Source of the DNA: Methanolobus sp. WCC4 | GTDB lineage: Archaea; Halobacteriota; Methanosarcinia; Methanosarcinales; Methanosarcinaceae | Direction: 5' to 3' | DNA: 64,000 nt | NCBI RefSeq assembly: GCF_038022665.1 | Contig: NZ_CP150629.1 | Span: 974,480-1,038,479 of the forward strand | Shown: one piece after another, positions 35,402-43,629 of the stretch | Layout: each line of letters opens with the position of its first letter | Numbering within the stretch: position 1 is the stretch's first letter | Translations under genes and position numbers: made by a program | The notes under the pieces: model-generated | What the model was told of the DNA's origin: nothing | Database searches by the model: none | What the model saw: only the letters and a program-made list of their open reading frames with translations

Positions 35402-36664
35402 ATGGTCCGTACCACTCGACTGTTAACGTTTACTTTATGCGTGATACTTTTCTGCATTGCAACGGCTGGAAATGCCTCTGCTGCAGTTGAACTGTATAAT
35501 GGTACCATCACCACAGGTGATGGATATCAAATAAACAATTTTGTCATCGATCTTACAGACGCTTTTCCAAGTGCTGAGTCCGCTTCATTCTATGTGTATA
35601 ACAATGGCAATGAGGTAGATGATTTCCTTATCAATGAAGGCGATTCATATGAGTTCGATTTCGAGGATGATGCGACAATTGAAGTAACTCTTGTATCCGT
35701 GAGCAGTGGTACGCTTCCGGTGGCAAGGGTATCCATAGTGCTTACTGGTTATTCGATCAATGATGTTTTTGAATATGATGTCGTTGACGGTGGCCATAAA
35801 TATGCTGTCTATTCAGGCACTCCCGAACTTGAGATCACAAAGACTGTCGATAAGTCCGATATCAGTGTAGGTGACCTTGTTCGTGTGACCGTCACCGTGG
35901 AGAATGTTGGTGACGATAAAGCTACGGATGTAATATTTCAGGAACCTCAACAGGCCAAGTTCCTCCTGTACGAATCATTTGTGACCCAGACAGGCGAGAC
36001 TACGGTGGATGTCGGCGAGTCCAAGACACTATTCGTGTACCAGCTAAAGGCCACTGAAGAGGGTACTTATACACTTTCGCCTACAACTGCTACATTCTCA
36101 AATGCGGCAGGTGCTGATTTCTCCCGGGCCTCATCCAATTCCCCGGTAATAACAGTGGAAGCTGGTGAGGATCTTGTCAATGCGAATATCGAGTTCAAAA
36201 CGACCCTCGATAAATATACAGTGAGCAGGAATGAGGACATTCAGGGCACCATCTCCATCAAGAATACAGGTGATACCTCAGCAAGTGGTGTAACTGTGAA
36301 TTTCATAGTTCCTGAAGGACTTGAGTTCGAAGGTGGTTCCGGTATCGAGACAATATCCGGTGTTCCGACAATATACCTTGAATCATTCGGTGTCCAGCAG
36401 GAAAAGGAATATTCCTTTACTTTAAAGGGTTCAGAGGTCGGTACATATACGATAAGCACAGAGGAAAGTTACCTTTATGATAATGGGGTTGACGCCCAGT
36501 TACAAAAGGTAGGATTAGACTCTGTGACCAACAGCATATATGTCACCAAAGGAAAGTATGACCATCTTCTGGAGCAGCCCATATATGTGTATATACTACC
36601 TATAGTGATAATAGGAGCTATAGCTGGCTGGATCTATTACAGGCATAAACAATATAAGTTCTGA
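35402..36664 (+). CDS. Secreted, C-terminally anchored beta-sandwich surface protein (CARDB/COG1361 type)
   Basis: A 420-residue envelope protein. The signal peptide is at residues 1-25 (hydrophobic, ending GNASAAVE). The middle holds two conserved DUF11/CARDB-like beta-sandwich units with the phrase ITKTVDKSDISVGDLVRVTV near residue 143 and TLDKYTVSRNEDIQGTISIK near residue 265. It ends in a membrane helix (YVYILPIVIIGAIAGWIYY) with a basic tail. Such domains bind partners or give structure outside the cell. It is upstream of cetZ, 77 bases apart. SD GAGG and a TATA box near 35338 support the start. Confidence 0.75.
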   Translation: MVRTTRLLTFTLCVILFCIATAGNASAAVELYNGTITTGDGYQINNFVIDLTDAFPSAESASFYVYNNGNEVDDFLINEGDSYEFDFEDDATIEVTLVSVSSGTLPVARVSIVLTGYSINDVFEYDVVDGGHKYAVYSGTPELEITKTVDKSDISVGDLVRVTVTVENVGDDKATDVIFQEPQQAKFLLYESFVTQTGETTVDVGESKTLFVYQLKATEEGTYTLSPTTATFSNAAGADFSRASSNSPVITVEAGEDLVNANIEFKTTLDKYTVSRNEDIQGTISIKNTGDTSASGVTVNFIVPEGLEFEGGSGIETISGVPTIYLESFGVQQEKEYSFTLKGSEVGTYTISTEESYLYDNGVDAQLQKVGLDSVTNSIYVTKGKYDHLLEQPIYVYILPIVIIGAIAGWIYYRHKQYKF

Positions 36665-36741
36665 TATGAGAGTTAGACTCAAAGTTAATTAATCATAACC
36701 ATTATTATTATTATAATATTATTATCTCTCGGAGGAATTAA

Positions 36742-37848
36742 TTGCTCAACATACTCATCGTTGGGAACGGACAATGCGGAAACCGTATACTGGATGCTAT
36801 TAACAGAGAGGCATTTGGTAAAAAGAGCCGTTTTGGCAAGTACCTATCCCAGCAAAAATACAAAAGTAATGTGCAAACCATTGCTATCAATACAGCGGTG
36901 AACGACCTTAAGGAAATGAGTTTCACCAAAGCAAAGGACAGGATCCATATCCCTCACCTTCATGGAGTTGGAGCCAATCGAAATGTGGGTAAACACGTTT
37001 TTGAGGACAACAAGACCCATATCATGAGACAGATCGAGGAAAGAGGTAATTTCGATGTATGTTTTGTGATCACGTCTGCTTCCGGTGGAACCGGTTCTTC
37101 CTTTACGCCAATGCTCATAAAAGAGCTCAAGGAAAAGCATGACTATCCTGTTTATTCGATCGTGGTTCTTCCTTTCAGGGAAGAAGGCACACTCTATCTC
37201 CAGAATGCAGCTTTCTGTCTAAGGGACATCCGCGAGAGCGGTGCAGATGGTATCATCCTTGCCGACAACCAGTATCTTAAACAGATGGGTGGGAACGTTG
37301 AATCAGCATACAATGGTATCAACGATATGATTGCCAAGCGTATACTCTTCCTGCTCGATGCACTGGACAGCGAGATGATGATGGTCACCGACCTTGGTGA
37401 TTTCAAGACCGTTATGAGTGGTGGTGCAGGACTTGCGACCATCGGCTTCTACGAGGCAAAAGAGGATATGCCTGTCAGAACTGCCATCCAGAAGGCTCTT
37501 TCACCAGCAGGTCTCTTATTCTCGACCAATGTGTACGATGAGGCCAGCAGGGCAATGGTCATCATAAGGGGTGACAGGGACCGTCTGAGCATTGACGAGA
37601 TCTCCACAGAGGTGGAGAAGTTATCAAGTTCTGTAGGTCATGTTTTCAAGGGTATAATCGTCAGGGACGGGGAACTCCCTCAGGTACTGGCGGTCCTGAC
37701 GCTTGAATCAGCATCCGAACTTGAGAATCTCTATTCCATAGCTGTTGATGCTATCAAATATGAGCGTGACAAGAAGGAACGTGTGGCCAATGTAAAGGAT
37801 GTTGACAAGGCATTCTCACAGATAGACGGAATGGACCCTTCCTATTGA
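36742..37848 (+). CDS. cetZ: CetZ-like tubulin/FtsZ superfamily GTPase
   Basis: A 368-residue cytoskeletal GTPase. The N-terminus ILIVGNGQCGNRILDAINRE is the tubulin/CetZ G1 loop (GQCGN is tubulin-like). ITSASGGTGSSFTP is a variant of the GGGTGS signature, with Ser in the first Gly position. NGINDMIAKR lies where the T7 catalytic loop is expected. CetZ proteins affect cell shape and motility in haloarchaea, not division as FtsZ does. The start is TTG behind the perfect SD GGAGG. The altered signature may mean changed GTP hydrolysis. Confidence 0.82.
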   Translation: MLNILIVGNGQCGNRILDAINREAFGKKSRFGKYLSQQKYKSNVQTIAINTAVNDLKEMSFTKAKDRIHIPHLHGVGANRNVGKHVFEDNKTHIMRQIEERGNFDVCFVITSASGGTGSSFTPMLIKELKEKHDYPVYSIVVLPFREEGTLYLQNAAFCLRDIRESGADGIILADNQYLKQMGGNVESAYNGINDMIAKRILFLLDALDSEMMMVTDLGDFKTVMSGGAGLATIGFYEAKEDMPVRTAIQKALSPAGLLFSTNVYDEASRAMVIIRGDRDRLSIDEISTEVEKLSSSVGHVFKGIIVRDGELPQVLAVLTLESASELENLYSIAVDAIKYERDKKERVANVKDVDKAFSQIDGMDPSY

Positions 37849-37859
37849 GGTCCGTTCTC

Positions 37860-37905
37860 CATTCTTTTTAGTTTTTCATCTTTTTTTGTTTTCATTCCAT
37901 TCTCT
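37860..37905 (+). terminator. T-rich 3' end after cetZ
   Basis: Several T-runs (CTTTTTAGTTTTTC, then CTTTTTTTGTTTTC) start 12 bases after the cetZ stop, without a strong hairpin. This is the usual archaeal intrinsic termination signal. Confidence 0.55.
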
Positions 37906-38026
37906 TTCATTTATATTCTTAGCTCTTTCATGTCTCTTCCACTTTTGTACTCTCTTCCTGTCTTTTCTGTAGATGACCGAATACATTGAAATAGTCTAAG
38001 CCTAAATAAGTATCAGAGGTTTTATT

Positions 38027-38731
38027 TTGACTGATGGAAAAGGGTATGACATCATACAGGTCAGGGGACTTTCCAAGATATATGGTGATGGTGTAGAGGT
38101 TCGTGCTCTTGACAATGTGGACCTCGATATCAAAAGAGGTGAGTTCCTTTCTATCATCGGTCCTTCTGGTTCCGGAAAAAGTACTCTTCTTCATATGATC
38201 GGTATCCTTGATACTCCGACATCCGGCACCATCAAAATTGACAACAGGGTGGTGACCGAGATGTCGGATAAGGACAGGTCAAAGGTTCGCAACGAGGTTC
38301 TGGGTTTTATTTTCCAGTATCATCACCTGATGCCTGATTTCAGTGCCCTTGAGAATGTTATGATGCCTCTCCTCATATCTGGCATGAAGAACAGGGATGC
38401 AAAGAAAAAGGCTGCTGCACTGCTTGAGGAGGTAGGACTTGGTGACCGGATGGACCATCGGCCGAGCCAGCTTTCAGGTGGTCAGGCACAGAGGGTTGCC
38501 ATTGCCAGGGCGCTTGCCAACGACCCGGGAATAGTCATAGGTGACGAACCTACTGGTAATCTTGACACAAAGGCAAGTGACATGATATACGACCTGCTGC
38601 GCAAGCTCAATCGTGACAGGGGACAGACCTTTATCCTTGTCACCCATGATGAGGAAATGGCCGGAAAGACCGACCGTATAATACGGATAGTCGATGGTCG
38701 TATCTCGGGTGATTCTTCCGGGGTCCGGTAA
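38027..38731 (+). CDS. LolD/MacB-type ABC transporter ATP-binding protein, orphan
   Basis: A 234-residue ABC ATPase with Walker A GPSGSGKST, Q-loop, signature LSGGQAQRVAIARAL, Walker B IVIGDEPTGNLD and the His switch VTHDEEM. The GNLDTKASDMI region and VRALDNVDLDIKRGE mark the LolD/MacB/FtsE group, which works with FtsX-type permeases in mechanical export or membrane extraction rather than ordinary transport. No permease follows it. The unpaired FtsX-type permease at 43630-44799 is a candidate partner. The start is TTG with GAGGT 7 bases before it. Confidence 0.9.
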   Translation: MTDGKGYDIIQVRGLSKIYGDGVEVRALDNVDLDIKRGEFLSIIGPSGSGKSTLLHMIGILDTPTSGTIKIDNRVVTEMSDKDRSKVRNEVLGFIFQYHHLMPDFSALENVMMPLLISGMKNRDAKKKAAALLEEVGLGDRMDHRPSQLSGGQAQRVAIARALANDPGIVIGDEPTGNLDTKASDMIYDLLRKLNRDRGQTFILVTHDEEMAGKTDRIIRIVDGRISGDSSGVR

Positions 38732-38742
38732 AAGGTGATATC

Positions 38743-39180
38743 ATGGAATATTCAACAGGTAGTATCGGAAGGGTATTTACAGTTCGTCTTGATCAGGGTG
38801 ACGACATTCTTTCTGAACTGGAGGGTCTTGCAGTTTCAGAGGATATAAGGTCTGCAATGTTCATGATGCTTGGAGCTGTCAAAGAAGCAAGTCTTGTTGT
38901 TGGTCCCAAGACCAATGATGTGCCACCTGACCCACAGTGGGCGAAGTTCAGTGATGCACATGAGCTCATAGGTATCGGTAACATCTTCCGGGAAGAAGGA
39001 AAGCCGAAGATACACCTTCATTCTGCAGCAGGAAGAGGTGACTCTACTAGAACAGGTTGTCTACGTGGTGAAAGCGAGGTTTTCATGGTAGTAGAGGTAT
39101 TTATAATGGAGATCACAGGTATGCCCGGTGAAAGGATATTCAATCCTTCAAAAGGATTTGCACCGGTAACCTTCAGGTGA
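38743..39180 (+). CDS. PPC/DUF296 domain protein
   Basis: A 145-residue single-domain protein of the PPC (DUF296) family. It shows the typical beta-alpha fold: VFTVRLDQGDDILSELEGLA, AMFMMLGAVKEASLVVG, PKIHLHSAAGRGDSTRTGCL with the conserved His/Gly-rich metal or ligand pocket, and EVFIMEITG near the end. In plants it is fused to AT-hooks; in archaea and bacteria it stands alone and forms trimers of unknown role. SD AGGTGAT precedes the ATG, and the gene follows the ABC ATPase by 11 bases, so they share a transcript. Confidence 0.88.
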   Translation: MEYSTGSIGRVFTVRLDQGDDILSELEGLAVSEDIRSAMFMMLGAVKEASLVVGPKTNDVPPDPQWAKFSDAHELIGIGNIFREEGKPKIHLHSAAGRGDSTRTGCLRGESEVFMVVEVFIMEITGMPGERIFNPSKGFAPVTFR

Positions 39181-39187
39181 ACTGGCC

Positions 39188-39568
39188 TTAATGGTTGCTA
39201 AGCTCTTTGAGCTGCTCGAGCGCTTCAACCATTTCCATATTCTTTTTGAGTGCCTTTGATTCGAAGGTCCTGACGATCTCTTCGAAGGGTACAATAAGTT
39301 TGTAGTATTTGACAGGTCTGCCTTTGTCCGTGTTCTTCTTCTCGCTTCGCTCCTCTATCCATCCTCTTTCCCTGAGAGGACGCATGGCGATGCTTACTTC
39401 CGGCTGTCTGAGACCCGATGCCTGCTCAATGTTCTGGGAGGTGAGTTCATCACCGCATACCAGGCAGGCAATGGATATGGCTTCGGTTCTGGGTACGTCC
39501 AGTCCCTGTAAAAGTTCGATAATCTCATATCCCTTTTCTTCTAAAAGGTCAAAATCTTCACTTTTCAT
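39188..39568 (-). CDS. Winged-helix transcriptional regulator
   Basis: A 126-residue DNA-binding protein. After an acidic helical N-terminus (MKSEDFDLLEEKGYEII) comes a winged helix: LTSQNIEQASGLRQPEVSIAMRPL is the helix-turn-helix, and GWIEERSEKKNTDKGRPVKYYKL forms the basic wing. A C-terminal coiled coil (residues 98-125) probably makes dimers. A CLVCGDE pair of Cys could bind metal or sense redox state. It is divergent from enolase, so regulation of that promoter is a testable guess. Confidence 0.82.
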   Translation of the reverse strand: MKSEDFDLLEEKGYEIIELLQGLDVPRTEAISIACLVCGDELTSQNIEQASGLRQPEVSIAMRPLRERGWIEERSEKKNTDKGRPVKYYKLIVPFEEIVRTFESKALKKNMEMVEALEQLKELSNH

Positions 39569-39718
39569 TTATCCACTATAATACTTTTAAGTTTATATAA
39601 TTTATGATATTATATTTTGTGTATCGGTATGATATGGGGCATGGTTAATCCGGATGAACGGTAACAATATATACAGTAATTGCAAAGTAGGTGTTAAGTA
39701 AGCCATAGGTGGAATAGG

Positions 39719-40993
39719 ATGCCATATATTGATGATGATATTAACTATAAGATCAAAAAGATCCATGCACGTGAGATACTTGACTCAAGAGGAAACCCTA
39801 CTGTCGAGGTAGATGTCTATACTTCAACAGGATTTGGCAGGGCAAGTGTACCTTCCGGTGCATCCACAGGAACCCATGAAGCAATTGAGTTGCGCGACAA
39901 AGAGGACCGCTACGGAGGAAAAGGTGTCCTTGATGCAGTGGACAATGTGAACACAGCTATAGAGGCTGAACTCCTTGGTATGGATGTCAGGAAGCAGCGT
40001 GAGATCGATGGTCTTATGATCGCACTGGACGGTACCGAGAACAAGATGGAGCTTGGTGCAAATGCTATCCTTGGTGTTTCCATGGCTGTTGCAAGGGCTG
40101 CAGCAGATTCTTTGAATATCCCATTGTACCGCTACCTTGGTGGTATCAATGCATACACTCTTCCTGTTCCTACAATGAATGTCCTCAATGGTGGAAAGCA
40201 TGCAGGTAATGACCTTTCCATACAGGAGTTCATGATCCAGCCAAAGGGTGCCGAGTCATACACAGAGGCAGTACGTATGGGTGCTGAGACCTATCATGCC
40301 CTTGGAAAGATACTCGAATCCAAATATGGCGGCGCAGCAACCAATGTAGGTTATGAGGGTGGATATGCACCAGCCCTTGAGATGACCGCTGATGCACTTG
40401 ATGCACTTGTAAGCGCAATTGAGGAAGCAGGTTACTCTGAGAACGAAATAAGCATCGGTCTTGATGCAGCAGCATCCGAGTTCTTTGACGGTAACAACTA
40501 TTCCATTGACGGTAAACTGTTGAAACCTGCTGAACTTATCGATTATTACCTTGAACTTATCGAGACCTATCCTATCATCCTTATCGAGGACCCATTCCAG
40601 GAAGAGGCATTTGATGACTTCGTGACCCTCACAAACGATGCATGGGATACTATCATTGTGGGTGACGACCTTTTCGTTACCAATGTTGACCGCCTTGTAA
40701 AGGGTGTTGAGATGGGTGCTGCAAACGCACTTCTGTTGAAGGTCAACCAGATTGGTTCCCTCTCAGAGGCATTCGATGCAGCTAACATGGCAAACCGCAA
40801 CGGATACAGTGTTGTTGTGAGCCACCGTTCCGCTGAGACCGAGGACACTACCATCTCAGATATCTCTGTTGCAATTGGTGCAGACCTCATCAAGACCGGA
40901 GCACCTGCAAGAAGTGACCGTACTGCAAAATACAACCAGCTCCTCAGGATCGAAGAGGAACTTGGTGAAGCAGCACGTTACATGCAAATTTGA
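39719..40993 (+). CDS. eno: Enolase
   Basis: A 424-residue phosphopyruvate hydratase interconverting 2-phosphoglycerate and phosphoenolpyruvate in gluconeogenesis and glycolysis. Complete motifs are ARGEI-like HAREILDSRGNPTVEVDV, SGASTGTHEAIELRD, NGGKHAGNDLSIQEFMI, the metal ligands IGLDAAASEF and LIEDPFQEE, LLLKVNQIGSLSEA with the catalytic Lys, and VVSHRSAETEDT with its His/Arg/Ser. A TATA element near 39665 and an AGGTGG SD support the start. Confidence 0.97.
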   Translation: MPYIDDDINYKIKKIHAREILDSRGNPTVEVDVYTSTGFGRASVPSGASTGTHEAIELRDKEDRYGGKGVLDAVDNVNTAIEAELLGMDVRKQREIDGLMIALDGTENKMELGANAILGVSMAVARAAADSLNIPLYRYLGGINAYTLPVPTMNVLNGGKHAGNDLSIQEFMIQPKGAESYTEAVRMGAETYHALGKILESKYGGAATNVGYEGGYAPALEMTADALDALVSAIEEAGYSENEISIGLDAAASEFFDGNNYSIDGKLLKPAELIDYYLELIETYPIILIEDPFQEEAFDDFVTLTNDAWDTIIVGDDLFVTNVDRLVKGVEMGAANALLLKVNQIGSLSEAFDAANMANRNGYSVVVSHRSAETEDTTISDISVAIGADLIKTGAPARSDRTAKYNQLLRIEEELGEAARYMQI

Positions 40994-41065
40994 ACTGAAT
41001 ACCAGTTCAAACTTGCTTTACTCTTTTTTCTTTGCAGATATAGTATCTATATTTTCGAATAGTAC

Positions 41066-41275
41066 CGTATTTGCTGGATTTTCCAGGTTGGTTTTAGTTA
41101 TTCATAACTTGCGGTTAGGAAAAATAGTTGTTCTTGATCCGTGTTTCCGATAGTTCAGGAATAAATATTGAAATAAAACACCGACACGACCATCCGCCGC
41201 AGGCGGCACGTTCCTTCATTACCATCCTGAAGGATATTGATATCCGCAGCTTTGTAGGAATCCCCATGCGATCCT
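41066..41275 (-). repeat. Dispersed intergenic repeat, copy C2 (partly decayed)
   Basis: On the minus strand this holds the middle and end of the repeat seen at 5297-5560: TCCTTCAGGATGG, GAAGGAACGTGCCGCC, GC hairpin (41194-41206), CTATCGGAAACA, AGTTATGAATAACTAAAACCA. The final GC block is decayed to CCTGGAAAATCCAGCAAAT where the other copies have CCCGGAGGRTCCGGCRAAG, yet CTGGA/TCCAG still pair. The paired changes suggest a kept stem. Confidence 0.7.
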
Positions 41276-41364
41276 GAAATACCTTTCATGATTGCATACT
41301 ATCAATTTTATAGGCAACATCACGTTTTTTAATTACCGGCGTCCAGAAAAAGTTGAAGTTAACA

Positions 41365-41491
41365 GATATTCCACTTTTTCGGACCGTGCCGGCTTCGCCG
41401 GACCCTCCGGGATGGTTCTAGTTATTCATGGCTTCTATTGCAAAGATTGTTGTTCCTGGCCTGTGTTGCAATTAGCAGGATCTCTACATAA
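41365..41491 (-). repeat. Dispersed intergenic repeat, copy C1 (internally deleted)
   Basis: Minus strand: TCCTGCTAATTGCAA (start block) is followed after only about 50 bases by CATGAATAACTAGAACCATC and CCCGGAGGGTCCGGCGAAG with hairpin 41389-41401. The middle third, with the first GC hairpin, is missing. Together with C2 it makes a tandem pair in the enolase-larA convergent gap. Confidence 0.7.
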
Positions 41492-41509
41492 CTGTTCTTT
41501 CTATACTTT

Positions 41510-42760
41510 TCACTCGAGTAGCGGAACGGTCAGGCTGCCCTGTGGAAGTATCACAGCATAGGGTTCCTTGCCCTGTTCCCTTATCCTTTCAACTGCCCTG
41601 TCAAAGGTTTCCTGAATATCCTTGCAGGGTGTCAGTTTTGCACTTCTGATCGTCTCATCTTCAAGTTCGGATATGGCCCACATCTCTGCATAGACACCTA
41701 TCTGTGCCATCTTGGCTGCCTTGTGATATCCGAGCTTGTACCCTTCATCTATCTTACACATGACATCTTCACATGTGTTCGCACAGCAGAGCAGGTTCAG
41801 GAATGTGTCATCTCCCACACCGTCCCTGCATTTTGATACAAGGATGATGATCCCGTCATCCTCAAGCGCGAGCTTCCCGTTCTCGAGTGCCTTCTGGGAC
41901 TGGTAAAGGTCGATATCCATTGGGTACGGTGCTGCTGTGAGCACGATATTGCCCTTGCGGCTGCATTTTGAGCAGAACACCTCGTTCGCTCTCTCTACTG
42001 CAATATCGAAGGACTCGAAAAGGTCACCTGAAACCATTGCGTAAAGTCCGTGGTCTGCTGTGAGTACCGTTTGTATGGAGAACACGTTGAGGTCCTTCAA
42101 CACTTTCATAGCATCTTCCATGTCCTCTGCAACAGGATTTCCTCTGATGGCAAGAGGCTGTGCAGCATCTGAGAGTGCGTGTTTATGGTTCATCTCGATT
42201 GTCTTATATGAAGCGACACCCGGCAGGAATGCCTTTCTGCCACCGGTATAGCCTGCGAAATAGTGAGGTTCAACACTTCCGATGACGATGATGTTCTTAC
42301 ATTCGTTCACCATCTTATTGAGGTACATCTCAGTGCCATTGCTGGACACTCCGAGATATTCCATGTCCTCGTCCTTACGTGCATCGTGGACGAATATCCT
42401 GTCTTTGAACTCGTCGTATGTCTCACCGAAGATATATCTATATTCTTCTTCGTTTGGTCCTCTGTGAGCACCTGTTGCAACCATGAACCTGACATCCTCA
42501 TGTTCTCTCAGAATGTCCGCCATCTCCGCAAGTACCTTTGATGTTGGTGTTGGTCTGGTGGCATCGTTCACGAGTATCAGTATCTTATCGCTGTTCTTTA
42601 TGAACTCATTAAGTGATCCCGTACCAACCGGGTTGTTCAATGAGTCCGTGATTATCTGTGATAGGTCTCCAACCTCTACCTGATTTGGTGCAATGACCTC
42701 ATGGGGTATCTGTACATCAAGGTCTACGAATTCTTTTCCATAAGGGATCGGTATTTTGAT
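41510..42760 (-). CDS. larA: LarA-type nickel-dependent racemase, probable non-AUG (ATC) start
   Basis: A LarA-family protein of about 416 residues, using the nickel-pincer cofactor to racemise or epimerise 2-hydroxyacids. Motifs are DATRPTPTSKVLAEM, VATGAHRGP with a catalytic His, GSVEPHYFAGYTGGRKAFLPGVASYKTIE with the second His and cofactor-binding Lys, and APYPMDIDLYQSQKALE. The first conventional start is TTG at 42640, yet the frame continues 40 codons upstream as KIPIPYGKEFVDLDVQIPHE, the usual LarA N-terminus. It begins at an ATC 7 bases behind GGAGG, with no ATG, GTG or TTG available. The cofactor genes larB, larC and larE are not in the window. Confidence 0.85.
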   Translation of the reverse strand: MKIPIPYGKEFVDLDVQIPHEVIAPNQVEVGDLSQIITDSLNNPVGTGSLNEFIKNSDKILILVNDATRPTPTSKVLAEMADILREHEDVRFMVATGAHRGPNEEEYRYIFGETYDEFKDRIFVHDARKDEDMEYLGVSSNGTEMYLNKMVNECKNIIVIGSVEPHYFAGYTGGRKAFLPGVASYKTIEMNHKHALSDAAQPLAIRGNPVAEDMEDAMKVLKDLNVFSIQTVLTADHGLYAMVSGDLFESFDIAVERANEVFCSKCSRKGNIVLTAAPYPMDIDLYQSQKALENGKLALEDDGIIILVSKCRDGVGDDTFLNLLCCANTCEDVMCKIDEGYKLGYHKAAKMAQIGVYAEMWAISELEDETIRSAKLTPCKDIQETFDRAVERIREQGKEPYAVILPQGSLTVPLLE

Positions 42761-42893
42761 AGAAATTCCTCCGGGATGATATGATAGTAACTGGGTAGTC
42801 CATAGATAGGAAGCTTTATTTATAGAATTCTCTTCTCATATATGCGGTAATAAGATATCTGTTGTACGACCAGATATCCAGAAAGGTGAGTCA

Positions 42894-43520
42894 TTGATAG
42901 AACCCACACAACTCCTGTACTTCATCGCAGCCTCGGTAGCTCTCACCCTCCTCCCTGGTCCGGATATTCTCTTTGTCCTCACCCAGAGCATATCACAGGG
43001 AAAGAAGGCAGGCATGGCGATAGCATCCGGCCTGTGTACCGGCCTGCTGTTCCACACAACTGCGGCAGCATTGGGTGTATCTGCGATATTGTACAGCTCT
43101 GCAGTGGCGTTCTCCATCCTGAAATATGCAGGAGCTATCTATCTTCTCTATCTTGCCTACAATGCAATTCGTGAAGAGGGTGCCCTTACATCCCTGGGAT
43201 CATTAAGGGAAACAGAACTTCCTCTGCTCTACAGGAGAGGTATCTTCATGAACATCCTCAATCCCAAGGTATCACTGTTCTTCCTTGCCTTCCTGCCTCA
43301 GTTCGTAAGTGTTGATTCCGGTAACATCCCCATGCAAATGATATTCCTTGATGCCGTGTTCTTTTTACAGGCAATTATGGTCTTCTTCATAGTATCGTTC
43401 TTCGCCGGTATGATTGGGACCCGTATAATGGAAAGACCCGGTCTGGGTAAGAGGATCAACTGGGCGAAAGCTGGCATCTATTCTGTCATTGGTATCGAGC
43501 TTGCGTTATCGCATCAGTGA
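42894..43520 (+). CDS. LysE/RhtB family amino-acid exporter
   Basis: A 208-residue membrane protein with six hydrophobic segments and the family start LTLLPGPDILFVLTQSISQGKKAG. LKYAGAIYLLYLAYNAIRE and NPKVSLFFLAFLPQFV are also typical. It exports amino acids or similar small molecules. The TTG start follows GGTGAG by 4 bases. It is divergent from larA. The substrate is unknown. Confidence 0.92.
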   Translation: MIEPTQLLYFIAASVALTLLPGPDILFVLTQSISQGKKAGMAIASGLCTGLLFHTTAAALGVSAILYSSAVAFSILKYAGAIYLLYLAYNAIREEGALTSLGSLRETELPLLYRRGIFMNILNPKVSLFFLAFLPQFVSVDSGNIPMQMIFLDAVFFLQAIMVFFIVSFFAGMIGTRIMERPGLGKRINWAKAGIYSVIGIELALSHQ

Positions 43521-43629
43521 CCATGCGATAGCAATCCGGGTTATTCTTTTGTATTTTCATGGAATAGTAATATTATACTGATACTTGCAGTAATTACAAC
43601 AGTCAGCTACATACTGCTGGAAGCATTCC

